Source of the DNA: Nocardioides gilvus
GTDB lineage: Bacteria > Actinomycetota > Actinomycetes > Propionibacteriales > Nocardioidaceae
Assembly: GCF_003194605.1 (NCBI RefSeq)
Contig: NZ_QHKY01000003.1
Location: forward strand, 186,001 to 250,000
Reading direction: 5' to 3'
Length of the DNA stretch: 64,000 bases
Position numbers and translations under genes: made by a program. Below the pieces are notes generated by a model. It did not search any database and was not told the DNA's origin. It saw only the letters and a program-made list of their open reading frames with translations. This document shows positions 9,449 through 17,023 of the stretch, one piece after another (position 1 is the first letter of the stretch; each line of letters starts with the position of its first letter).

Positions 9449-9970
9449 TCAGATCGTCGTCGAACGCGGGATGCTGCTGTTCGCGACGCGGTTCTCGGAG
9501 TCGATCATCCAGGCGAGTTGTTCGAGCCGCTCGAGGATCGTGTGGAGGATGTCGGCCGAGGTCGGGTCCTCTGCGTCGACGGCGTCGTGCACCCGACGGA
9601 TGGTGCCGGCCACCTCGTACAACGAGGCCGTGATCGCGTCGACGGTGTCGCCGGTGGAGATCTCGTCGTTCGGGATCTCGGGCAGGCTGGACACCGCGGC
9701 CACCGTCTTGGCGCGGGCGTCCGGGAGGGCGTAGACGGCACGCATCCGCTCAGCGACGGTGTCGGAGAATTCGCGGGCGGCATCGGTCACCTCGTCCAGC
9801 ACCAGGTGGGTGTCGCGGAAGTTCTTGCCGACGACATTCCAGTGCAGCTGCTTGGCCTGCAGGTGGAGGTCGGTGAGGTTGACGAGCACGTGCTGAAGGT
9901 GCTCGCCGAGCTGCGGCGAGGCCTGGAAGGCGGGGTGTGCGGTGTGCGGGGAGTTGAAGGTCTGGGTCAT
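9449..9970 (-). CDS. dps: Dps-family ferritin-like DNA-protection protein
   Basis: This 173-residue protein matches Dps. It has KQLHWNVVGKNF with the ferroxidase His, then the DTHLVLDEVTD helix with Asp/Glu ligands, and a four-helix bundle ending in LERLEQLAWMIDSE. Dps dodecamers oxidise and store Fe2+ using peroxide and shield DNA. The ATG at 9970 (MTQTFNSP) is used; the longer upstream frame is non-coding and crosses the promoter. The upstream region has a Fur-like palindrome and an IdeR/DtxR-like box, suggesting iron and peroxide control. Confidence 0.93.
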   Translation of the reverse strand: MTQTFNSPHTAHPAFQASPQLGEHLQHVLVNLTDLHLQAKQLHWNVVGKNFRDTHLVLDEVTDAAREFSDTVAERMRAVYALPDARAKTVAAVSSLPEIPNDEISTGDTVDAITASLYEVAGTIRRVHDAVDAEDPTSADILHTILERLEQLAWMIDSENRVANSSIPRSTTI

Positions 9971-10039
9971 GAGACGTCCTCTCTTCTGAAGGCCGGAACG
10001 GGCCTGGTTGCTGCTCCGTGCAATAGAACCATTGTGCCC

Positions 10040-10068
10040 TCTATTCTGGAATGATTCCAGTAAAGCAA
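10040..10068 (-). promoter_or_regulatory. Probable dps promoter
   Basis: Read on the minus strand, TTGCTT (10063-10068) and AATAGA (10040-10045) are 17 bp apart. The -10 match is weak. The Fur-like palindrome fills the spacer, as expected for a repressed promoter. Confidence 0.4.
10046..10060. promoter_or_regulatory. Fur-family (Fur/PerR/CatR-like) operator candidate
   Basis: CTGGAAT-G-ATTCCAG is a perfect 7-1-7 inverted repeat. It has the size and core of operators bound by Fur-family repressors in actinobacteria. It lies about 76 bp upstream of the dps start. Confidence 0.5.
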
Positions 10069-10079
10069 GGCTAGCCTCA
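10061..10079. promoter_or_regulatory. IdeR/DtxR-like box candidate
   Basis: TAAAGCAAGGCTAGCCTCA matches the 19-bp iron box consensus (TTAGGTTAGGCTAACCTAA) at 13 of 19 positions and contains the palindrome AGGCTAGCCT. It abuts the Fur-like palindrome and overlaps the presumed -35. Confidence 0.4.
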
Positions 10080-10104
10080 GTTGGCAGCGGGTTCATGACG
10101 TTGT

Positions 10105-10143
10105 GCGGTGCCCAGGTGTCACCAGGTGACACCTGGGCACCGC
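10105..10143. terminator. 39-bp perfect palindrome, probable terminator of the symporter gene
   Basis: Two 19-bp arms (10105-10123 and 10125-10143) flank a single central A. It lies 20 bp after the stop of the symporter gene on the minus strand. There is no T-run, so it would be an actinobacterial U-less terminator or, less likely, an operator for dps. Confidence 0.55.
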
Positions 10144-10163
10144 GTAGTGGGCACGGTGGCCCG

Positions 10164-11537
10164 TCAGGCGGCGACCGCCATCGGCTGCTCCGGCTTGAGG
10201 ATCTCGCCGTCACGCGCGGCGGCGTAGATCTTCTCGTCGAGGATCCCCTCACGCTTCGAGACGATCGCCGGGATGAGTGCCTGACCGGCGACGTTGGTCG
10301 CCGTACGGCCCATGTCGAGGATCGGGTCGATGGCGAGCAGCAGACCCACACCCTCGAGCGGCAGACCCAGGGTCGACAGGGTCAGCGTCAACATCACCAC
10401 GGCGCCGGTCACACCAGCAGTCGCAGCCGAACCGATCACCGCCACGAAGGCGATCAACAGGTAGTCGGTGAGACCGAGCTCGAGCCCGAAGAACTGCGCC
10501 ACGAAGATCGCCGAGATCGCCGGGTAGATCGAGGCGCAACCGTCCATCTTGGTGGTCGCACCCAGGGGCACGGCGAACGAGGCGTACGCGCGCGGCACGC
10601 CGAGGTTGCGCTCGGCCACCGACTGGGTCAGCGGCATCGTGCCGATCGACGAACGCGAAACGAAGGCCAGCTGGATCGCGGGCCAGGCCCCGGAGAAGAA
10701 CTGCTTGATCGACATCCCGTTGGCCTTCAGCAGCAGCGGGTAGACCACGAAGAGGACCAACGCGAGACCCACGTAGACGGCGATCGCGAACGTGCCGAGC
10801 GAACCCAGCGCATCCCAGCCGTACGACGCAACAGCGTTGCCGAGCAGGCCGACGGTGGCGATGGGCGCGAGCAGGATGACCCACCACAACACCTTCTGCA
10901 CGACGGCGAGGGCGGAGCGTACGAAGACCAGGAAGGGCTCGGCGGCCTCCCCCACCTTCAGGGCGGCGATGCCGAAGGCGATCGCGACCACCAGGATCTG
11001 GAGCACGTTGAAGGAGAGGCTCACCGAGCCGTCCCCACCGGCGCTGGCGCCAAGTCCGAGGAAGTTGGAGGGCACCAAGCCGTTCAGGAAGTCGAGCCAC
11101 GAGCCGCTGCGGCCCGGGTCGGCGGCGGCGTCCGGGGAGACACTGGTGTTCTCACCGGGACGCATGACCAGGCCCAGCACGATGCCGATGACGACCGCGA
11201 TCAGCGCGGTCCCGGCAAACCAGACCAGCGTCTTCCACGCCAGACGAGCCGCGCCGGTGACCTCGCGGAGGTTGGCGATCGAGGCGACGATGGCCAGGAA
11301 GACGAGCGGCGGCACGATCGCCCGCAGCAGCGTCACGAAGATGCTGCCGACCGTGGTCAGGGTCTCGGTGAGCCAGTTGGGGTCGACCACGCCGTCGGCG
11401 TCGACACCCGCCGGCCCCATCTCGCGGGCGACGTAGCCGAGGACGACGCCCAGCACGAGCCCGATCAGGACCTGTACGCCGAACGACGGCAGCCAGCGAC
11501 GGCGCTGGGTGGGCGCCGCAGTGGTGGAGGAACTCAT
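10164..11537 (-). CDS. Dicarboxylate/amino acid:cation symporter (DAACS/GltP-DctA family)
   Basis: The 457-residue protein shows the glutamate/dicarboxylate symporter signatures: SRSSIGTMPLTQ (serine-rich re-entrant loop HP1), VPLGATTKMDGCA in TM7 (usually GATINMDG), and AIDPILDMGRTATNVAGQ in TM8. It imports C4-dicarboxylates or acidic amino acids with Na+ or H+. The D-x-x-D-M-G-R-T stretch carries the substrate-binding Arg, favouring an acidic substrate. It stands as a single gene with its own terminator palindrome. Confidence 0.9.
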   Translation of the reverse strand: MSSSTTAAPTQRRRWLPSFGVQVLIGLVLGVVLGYVAREMGPAGVDADGVVDPNWLTETLTTVGSIFVTLLRAIVPPLVFLAIVASIANLREVTGAARLAWKTLVWFAGTALIAVVIGIVLGLVMRPGENTSVSPDAAADPGRSGSWLDFLNGLVPSNFLGLGASAGGDGSVSLSFNVLQILVVAIAFGIAALKVGEAAEPFLVFVRSALAVVQKVLWWVILLAPIATVGLLGNAVASYGWDALGSLGTFAIAVYVGLALVLFVVYPLLLKANGMSIKQFFSGAWPAIQLAFVSRSSIGTMPLTQSVAERNLGVPRAYASFAVPLGATTKMDGCASIYPAISAIFVAQFFGLELGLTDYLLIAFVAVIGSAATAGVTGAVVMLTLTLSTLGLPLEGVGLLLAIDPILDMGRTATNVAGQALIPAIVSKREGILDEKIYAAARDGEILKPEQPMAVAA

Positions 11538-11817
11538 GAGTTGCCTTTCACAGAAGTGGCAGCTCGACAGCTACCGGAAGAGGCACGCCGTCGGCCAAGG
11601 AAGTTGGTCGAACCGGAGTGGCGCGCGAACCTCGCCGAAAACGGTCAAAGATCAGGAGCGCGCGCCAGATGTCATCAACGACAGCGCGTGCTCTGCGTAC
11701 GTCCGAGGTCCACGACGAGGCGACGGGTCAACAGGTCGCCTGCGGTGCTCGGACGGATGCTCACGACTGCCCCAACACCATTGCGTGGCATTCCATTCCG
11801 ACCAGGTCGGCGAGTGC
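11538..11817. other. Intergenic region upstream of the symporter
   Basis: This 280-bp region between the symporter start and the antitoxin-like gene end shows no convincing coding frame. It presumably contains the symporter promoter; I see no clear operator. Confidence 0.35.
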
Positions 11818-12249
11818 TCAGGCCCAGCGCGCAGCGACCACTCCGGCCAACTCGACCACCGACGCGATCTCGCCAGCCACCAACGCCTCGTGGGGCGTAC
11901 GCTCGGCCAACTCCTCACGCGGGGTGCGCAGCCACAGCGCCACCGACCACGCCGGGTGACCGGCGAAGGCGGTCAGCACCTCGTCCAACCCGGGCAGCAC
12001 GACGGCGTCGTTCACCTGCCAGGTCGGGAAGATCCACTGCTCGTCGGCCGTGCGCACCCCCAGCACCTCGTGGCGCGTACGCCGCTCCTCCAGCTCCGCA
12101 GGCGTGACCGGCTCCGCGTCGTGCGCGGTGAGCGCGTCGGCCATCGCACGGACGTCGTAGAAGTCCGGACCGACCTGCTCCGCCATCGGGTTCATCGGAG
12201 CCGCAGCCCCACCCGAGGGTCGCGCCGCCTTCTTCTTCGCTCGCGCCAC
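11818..12249 (-). CDS. MbcA/ParS/Xre antitoxin-like protein (DUF2384-type C-terminus), no toxin partner
   Basis: The 143-residue product has a basic N-terminus. In the second half it has FPTWQVNDAVVLPGLDEVL followed by WSVALWLRTPREELAERTPH and EALVAGEIASVVELA. This matches the W-L-x-x-P-x-x-x-L-x-x-x-(T/S)-P-x-x-L-x-x-G pattern of the toxin-binding domain of Xre-MbcA-ParS antitoxins that normally pair with RES-domain toxins. No RES gene lies on either side. The GTG at 12249 is preferred because AGAGG sits 8 bases upstream; GTG 12258 is too close to it. It may be an orphan regulator. Confidence 0.6.
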   Translation of the reverse strand: MARAKKKAARPSGGAAAPMNPMAEQVGPDFYDVRAMADALTAHDAEPVTPAELEERRTRHEVLGVRTADEQWIFPTWQVNDAVVLPGLDEVLTAFAGHPAWSVALWLRTPREELAERTPHEALVAGEIASVVELAGVVAARWA

Positions 12250-12490
12250 GGGTGTCACCTCTCGTCTCGACCGCCACGACTGCTTCGGGACCAGCTCCGA
12301 TCGTACGGGGAGGGCCATCCGGAGACTCCTGGAGACCGATGTGTCCAAGAGTTGCCAACCGTGTCCGAACGGGAGCCGTGGTGGGGCTTTCGCGTAGGGA
12401 TTCTGTGGATCGCGGCTTCGTAGATTTCTACTCATCAGCTCGGCAGCACCAAGCACCGGGCTCACACACAACACACCAGGGAGAATCACC

Positions 12491-13066
12491 ATGAACGCCG
12501 TCACCACCACCACCGCCAAGACGACCAGCCGCTCCAAGAAGGTCCTGATCCCGCTGGCCACCCTGCTGGCCGCCGGCGCCATCGCAGTCGGTTCAGGCGC
12601 CACCTTCTCCTCCGAGACCGGCAACACGATCAGCGCCGTCACCTCCGGCACGCTGACGCAGGCCAACACCAAGGACAACGCCGCGATCTTCAACCTCCCC
12701 AACATGAAGCCGGGCGACGTCGTCAACGGTTCGCTCTCCATCACGAACACCGGCACCCTGCCCGCCGACTTCTCCCTCACCGAGGTCGTCTCGGCCAACG
12801 GCTTCTCCGGCGAGAACCTCAAGCTCGTCATCAAGAACACCACGGCAGGCACCACCAAGGCACCCGTCGTCTACGAGGGCACCTTCGGCGGCCTGACCGA
12901 CGGCGCCGCCAACACGCTCGGCACCTTCGCTGCCGGTGAGAAGAACGACTACACGTTCACCGTCAGCCTCGCCCAGGCCGCTGACAACACCCAGCAGGGC
13001 AAGACCGCTTCGGCCTCCTTCAAGTGGAACGCCGTCCAGCTGGTCGGCGAGACCGCCAACCAGTGA
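12491..13066 (+). CDS. TasA/camelysin-family secreted protein (CalY-like)
   Basis: The 191-residue protein begins with a Lys-flanked hydrophobic core (about residues 17-35). GSGATFSSETGNTISAV follows, a SipW-type processing region (A-x-F-S/T). The mature part is a single beta-rich domain with the MKPGDVVNGSLSITNTGTLPAD stretch seen in TasA/camelysin proteins. In Bacilli these are fibre-forming matrix proteins processed by the signal peptidase SipW; a SipW-like gene follows 53 bp downstream. GGGAGAA precedes the ATG. The metal-protease activity once proposed for camelysin has no visible motif here. Confidence 0.8.
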   Translation: MNAVTTTTAKTTSRSKKVLIPLATLLAAGAIAVGSGATFSSETGNTISAVTSGTLTQANTKDNAAIFNLPNMKPGDVVNGSLSITNTGTLPADFSLTEVVSANGFSGENLKLVIKNTTAGTTKAPVVYEGTFGGLTDGAANTLGTFAAGEKNDYTFTVSLAQAADNTQQGKTASASFKWNAVQLVGETANQ

Positions 13067-13119
13067 TCTCGCCCCACTGATCCCCCCGATCAACTCCCAC
13101 GGATCCTGAGGAGCCGACG

Positions 13120-13755
13120 ATGTCGCACCTGGCCCAGTTCACACGCCGCGTCACCCGTGCGGTGACGACCCTGCTCCTCATCGGCGTGACCCTGGCCTGC
13201 GCGGCATACATCGCCCCCGGGTTGTTCGGTTACGAGCGCTACGTGATCACCGGTGGATCAATGTCGGGAACCTTTGAAAAGGGCTCCCTGGCCTTCGAGA
13301 AGCAGGTACCCGTGGCCGACCTCGCGGTCGGCGACGTGATCACCTACCTGCCACCCCCCGACAGCGGGGTCAGCACCCTTGTGACCCACCGCATCACCGC
13401 GATCGAACCGGGCAGGACCGGCGCCGGGGTCATCACGACCCAGGGCGACGCCAACCCGGACCCGGATCCGTGGGAGTTCAGCCTCACCAGCGCCACCCAG
13501 CCCGTCGTGGTGCAGACCGTTCCCCTCGTGGGACACGTCTTCATCGCGCTGGCCAACCCCCAGGTGCGCATGGCCGCGATCGGGCTCCCGGCAGCGCTCA
13601 TCGCCCTCCTGGCGCTGCGGGACCTGCTGCTCGCAGTACGGCCCCGGAGGACACCTCAGCAGACAGCCCACCAGAACCAGCGCCCCCACACCCCTCCCCC
13701 CACGCGGGGGCGCTCCCAGGGACGGTCCCTCCCGGCCGATCTTCACCCGGTCTGA
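13120..13755 (+). CDS. sipW: ER-type (SipW-like) signal peptidase I
   Basis: This 211-residue membrane protein has an N-terminal helix (about 14-32) and the catalytic GGSMSGTF (nucleophile S47). It then has GDVITYLPP and LVTHRI with H90 in place of the bacterial general-base Lys, the Ser-His dyad of archaeal/ER-type peptidases. TQGDAN supplies the third motif. A C-terminal helix (about 140-165) precedes a Pro/Arg-rich tail. Such enzymes process TasA-type preproteins. It lies directly after the TasA-like gene and before a secreted Ig-repeat protein with a similar signal region, so both are likely substrates. Confidence 0.88.
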   Translation: MSHLAQFTRRVTRAVTTLLLIGVTLACAAYIAPGLFGYERYVITGGSMSGTFEKGSLAFEKQVPVADLAVGDVITYLPPPDSGVSTLVTHRITAIEPGRTGAGVITTQGDANPDPDPWEFSLTSATQPVVVQTVPLVGHVFIALANPQVRMAAIGLPAALIALLALRDLLLAVRPRRTPQQTAHQNQRPHTPPPTRGRSQGRSLPADLHPV

Positions 13756-13769
13756 CCGTCCCAACCCCG

Positions 13770-13812
13770 AGCCCCGGGCGTCCGCGTAGCAAAACGTGGA
13801 ACGCCCGGGGCT
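13770..13812 (+). terminator. Hairpin between the signal peptidase gene and the Ig-repeat gene
   Basis: 12-bp arms (13770-13781 and 13801-13812) enclose a 19-base loop and are followed by TTGG. It may end or attenuate the transcript from the first two genes. Confidence 0.6.
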
Positions 13813-13865
13813 TTGGCGTGGACTGGGTGAGGACCGCAGATCCGTAGCGTTGACCTCGACGCAGA

Positions 13866-13889
13866 ACCACCACCACCACCACCACCACC
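13866..13889. repeat. (ACC)8 trinucleotide microsatellite
   Basis: Eight perfect ACC units lie about 65 bp upstream of the Ig-repeat gene start, in its probable leader. The tract is prone to slipped-strand changes. Confidence 0.8.
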
Positions 13890-13953
13890 GCCCCACCATC
13901 GCCACCGCGTACGCAGCGCAGCAGACCGACCGCGAGTTCGAGAGGAGAAGCCG

Positions 13954-15816
13954 ATGACGCACCCCACCACCAGCACCACCCGGATCGCCGGCCGCTTCTC
14001 GGTCCGCCACCTCGCCGTCGTCCTGCTCGCCGTCGCGATCGCGCTCGTCGCTCTCCTCGGCCCCACCCCCTCCTCGGCGATCTTCACCTCCGGCAGCAGC
14101 GCAGGCGGACAGGTCGCGGCCGCCCCCGACTGGACGCCTCCGACGGTCTCCGTCACCGCCCCCGGCGCCTGGGTCAAGGGCCTCGTCACCGTGGAGATCG
14201 CCGCTTCCGACAGCGAGGGGCCCGTCGACCGGGTCGTCCTCGAGGGTCGCGCCGGTGCGGCCACCTGGGCCACCGTGTGCACCGACACCAGCTCCCCCTT
14301 CTCGTGCGCCCTGGACACCCGCGGCCTGGCCGACGGCGAGTACGAGTTGCGCGCCCGCGCGACCGACCGCGCCGGGCTGGAGAGCACCTCGGCCATCGTG
14401 CGTACGACCGTGGCCAACCAGACCACCGTGGTCGTCACCGCCCCCGGCACGCAGCTGCGCGGCACCGTCACCCTGACCGGCTCGGTGGCCAACATCGGGA
14501 CGCTGGCCCATACGGTCCGCCTGCAGCACGCCTCGCCCGGCAGCTCCACGTGGACGACGATCTGCACCGACCTACGCAGCCCGTACACCTGCAGTTGGGA
14601 CACCGGCGGCGTGCCCGCCGGCGGCCGCGACCTGCGGGCCGTCGTCGTCGGCAGCGACGGACGTACGGTGACCACCTCGGCCGTCGTGACCGTCACCGTC
14701 GACAACGTCGCGCCCAGCATCGCGCTCGCTGACCCCGGCAGCCCGTTGAGCGGCACGCGTACCTTCTCCACCACCGCCAGCGACGCCCACACCGGCGTGA
14801 AGCGCGTGGTCGTGCAGTCCGCCCCGAACGGCTCGTCGGTGTGGAGCGACCTCTGCACGGTCAGCGCCTCCCCCTGGAACTGCCAGGTCGCGACCGGCGC
14901 ACTGGCCGACGGCAACCACTCCTTCCGTGCGGTCGCCACTGACGGGGCCGGCAACACCGCCACCTCGACGGTCGTGGCCAACCGGCTCGTCGAGAACACG
15001 GCACCGGCCGTCACCCTCACCGCGCTGCCCGCCACGCTGACCGGCACCGTCCAGGTCGGCGCCACCGCGAGCTCGGTCCCCGGGGTCACCTCGGTCAAGG
15101 TGCAGTACCAGCGCTCCGGCACCACCGCCTGGACCGACATCTGCACCGACACCGCAGCGCCGTACGCCTGTGGCTGGAACACGATGTCGCTCGCGAACGG
15201 GACGTATGCCCTGCATGCCGTCATGGTCGACGCCCTGGGACGCACCACCACCTCCGCGTTGCTGACCCGGCAGATCGAGAACCGCCCCTTCACCGGCGTC
15301 GACGTGCAGACCTTCAACGGTGCCGGCAACACCTCGGGTCGCCCGGACAACGGTGACGGCGTGCTCTTCACCTTCTCCCACGAGGTCGACCCGGCCACCG
15401 TCATGCCCGGATGGGACGGCACCAGCCGCACGGTCACGGCCCGTTTCAACGACAGTGCACCCACCATCTTCATCGGCACCAAGGAAGACACCCTCGAGGT
15501 GCTGACGGCCAACGGCTCAACCGTCAACCTGGGCAAGGTGATCGTGGGCGACTACATCCGCGCCAGCCGCACCACGGAGTTCGACTCCACCCTGACCGCC
15601 AGCACCGTGACGGCACCCGACGGGACTGTCCGCACGGTCGTGACCCTGACCCTCGGGGCACCCCAGTTCGGTGGGCTGACCGGGCTGCACAGCGCCAACA
15701 ACGCCGACCCCGGCCACATGATCTGGACCCCGTCTGCCCTGGTCAAGGACGTGTACGGCCGCTTCTGCTCCCCCGCGCCGGTCACCGAGACCGGCCCACT
15801 CGACCGAGAGTTCTGA
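13954..15816 (+). CDS. Secreted four-repeat Ig-like surface protein
   Basis: The 620-residue protein has a long signal region (hydrophobic core about 20-36, then SSAIFTSGSSAGGQV). That region shares the A-x-F-(S/T)-S pattern with the TasA-like neighbour, suggesting the same peptidase. Four tandem Ig-like repeats of about 96 residues follow (roughly 62-155, 156-251, 252-347, 348-442). Each carries a Cys pair with identical spacing (C109/C118, C204/C213, C301/C310, C397/C406) and a W-x-x-(I/V/L)-C-T start. Residues 445-620 form a different beta-rich C-terminal domain. No cell-wall sorting motif is seen. It is coupled to the next gene by TGATG. Confidence 0.82.
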   Translation: MTHPTTSTTRIAGRFSVRHLAVVLLAVAIALVALLGPTPSSAIFTSGSSAGGQVAAAPDWTPPTVSVTAPGAWVKGLVTVEIAASDSEGPVDRVVLEGRAGAATWATVCTDTSSPFSCALDTRGLADGEYELRARATDRAGLESTSAIVRTTVANQTTVVVTAPGTQLRGTVTLTGSVANIGTLAHTVRLQHASPGSSTWTTICTDLRSPYTCSWDTGGVPAGGRDLRAVVVGSDGRTVTTSAVVTVTVDNVAPSIALADPGSPLSGTRTFSTTASDAHTGVKRVVVQSAPNGSSVWSDLCTVSASPWNCQVATGALADGNHSFRAVATDGAGNTATSTVVANRLVENTAPAVTLTALPATLTGTVQVGATASSVPGVTSVKVQYQRSGTTAWTDICTDTAAPYACGWNTMSLANGTYALHAVMVDALGRTTTSALLTRQIENRPFTGVDVQTFNGAGNTSGRPDNGDGVLFTFSHEVDPATVMPGWDGTSRTVTARFNDSAPTIFIGTKEDTLEVLTANGSTVNLGKVIVGDYIRASRTTEFDSTLTASTVTAPDGTVRTVVTLTLGAPQFGGLTGLHSANNADPGHMIWTPSALVKDVYGRFCSPAPVTETGPLDREF

Positions 15817-16220
15817 TGAAGACCCCCCGACCCTCCCGACACGGCTGGCCCTCGCGAGTCATCGCCCTCACCACCGCTCTGACCGCGCTGATGCTGGTGC
15901 GCCGGGCCATCGAGCTCGACGTGACCAGCTCGGTCGTGCTGGCAACGGCCGTTGCCCTGGGTGGCGTGCTCGCTGCGGGCAAGATGTGGGCGCACAACTG
16001 CTTCGAGTCCCACGTCGCAGTCAGCCTGGTGGCCGGCACCGTACTGCTGGGCACCCTGCTCGGCCTCACCCTCGGGTTGCCAGGAGAAGACCGCTCCCCC
16101 CTGAGCGTGTCCCAGGTGATGCTGCTGGTGCTGCCGATCGTCGCGCTCACGCTGCAGTCGGTCGAGTTGAGACACCGCCGACGTGACTCAACCCACACGC
16201 CGACGCCGTATGATTCCTGA
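15816..16220 (+). CDS. Small integral membrane protein of the surface-protein locus
   Basis: This 134-residue protein has four hydrophobic segments (about residues 15-30, 38-56, 65-85 and 96-112) and a basic start, MKTPRPSRHGWPSR. Its ATG shares a base with the preceding stop (TGATG), and the response regulator starts 2 bp after its own stop. It is therefore embedded in the operon. I do not recognise a family; a sensory or assembly role with the two-component system is possible but unproven. Confidence 0.68.
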   Translation: MKTPRPSRHGWPSRVIALTTALTALMLVRRAIELDVTSSVVLATAVALGGVLAAGKMWAHNCFESHVAVSLVAGTVLLGTLLGLTLGLPGEDRSPLSVSQVMLLVLPIVALTLQSVELRHRRRDSTHTPTPYDS

Positions 16221-16222
16221 CC

Positions 16223-17023
16223 ATGGTCGCCCAGGTGCTCGTCGTCGAGGACGACGACAAGATCGCTGCTCCGCTGGTCCGCACACTGGAGCGTGAGGGG
16301 TACCAGGTCAGACGCTTCGCGGAGGGCCTGCCCGCCCTGGAGGCAATCGGGAACTCGAGCGTCGATCTGCTCCTCCTCGACCTGGGACTGCCCGACATCG
16401 ACGGCCTCGACGTGTGCCGTCGGGCCCGCGACGGCGGGTTCCTCGGCGGGATCATCATCCTCACCGCCCGCGACGGTGAGCTCGACCGCGTGGTCGGGCT
16501 CGACGTGGGCGCCGACGACTACCTTGCCAAGCCCTTCGGCCTGGCTGAGCTCCTGGCCCGGGCCCGCGCCCTGCTGCGGCGCAGCGCCGCCACAGGTGGC
16601 CAGTCCGCCCAGGGAGCCCAGGGAACCCAGGGCAACTCGGGCACCCAGGGCGCAGGGGGCCCAGGGGGCGGGGCTTCGACCTCGGCCGCTGCGGCACAGA
16701 CCGGCTCCACCCCGGCGCCACAGAGGGGCCGGGGCCTGCGGATCGACGTACAGGCGCGCCGGATCTGGGTCGGAGAGGCCGAGCTGGCAGCGACCACCAA
16801 GGAGTTCGACGTGTTGGCGCTGCTCGACGTCATCCGTGGCGCCGTGGTGAGCCGCGAACAGTTGATCAGCGACGTGTGGGACGAGAACTGGTACGGCTCC
16901 ACCAAGATGCTCGACGCCACCATGGGTCGGCTTCGTCAGAAGCTCGAGGAGGCCGCGGCTCCGGCCCGGATCACCACGGTGCGTGGGGTCGGATTCCGGC
17001 TGGAGGACGCCCCGGATGCGTGA
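16223..17023 (+). CDS. OmpR-family response regulator with collagen-like linker
   Basis: The 266-residue protein has a receiver domain (1-120) with acidic pocket E9-D10-D11, phospho-acceptor D53, T81 and K103. A winged-helix DNA-binding domain (about 170-262) ends in ITTVRGVGFRLE. Between them lies an unusual linker of about 50 residues rich in G-x-x triplets (GAQGTQGNSGTQGAGGPGGG). The usual linker in OmpR proteins is short. The gene overlaps the kinase gene (ATG at 17016), so the pair is translated together. Its likely targets are the upstream surface genes, by position only. Confidence 0.92.
   Translation: MVAQVLVVEDDDKIAAPLVRTLEREGYQVRRFAEGLPALEAIGNSSVDLLLLDLGLPDIDGLDVCRRARDGGFLGGIIILTARDGELDRVVGLDVGADDYLAKPFGLAELLARARALLRRSAATGGQSAQGAQGTQGNSGTQGAGGPGGGASTSAAAAQTGSTPAPQRGRGLRIDVQARRIWVGEAELAATTKEFDVLALLDVIRGAVVSREQLISDVWDENWYGSTKMLDATMGRLRQKLEEAAAPARITTVRGVGFRLEDAPDA
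16601..16654 (+). repeat. Six imperfect 9-bp units coding the Gly-rich linker
   Basis: Units related to CAGGGAACC are repeated in frame inside the response regulator gene and encode repeated G-x-Q triplets. The linker has probably grown by local duplication. Confidence 0.7.

Noticed and set aside
10008..12107. Plus-strand open frame across the symporter gene
   Set aside because: It is antisense to the symporter and rich in Arg/Gly/His/Asp; no ribosome site or motif.
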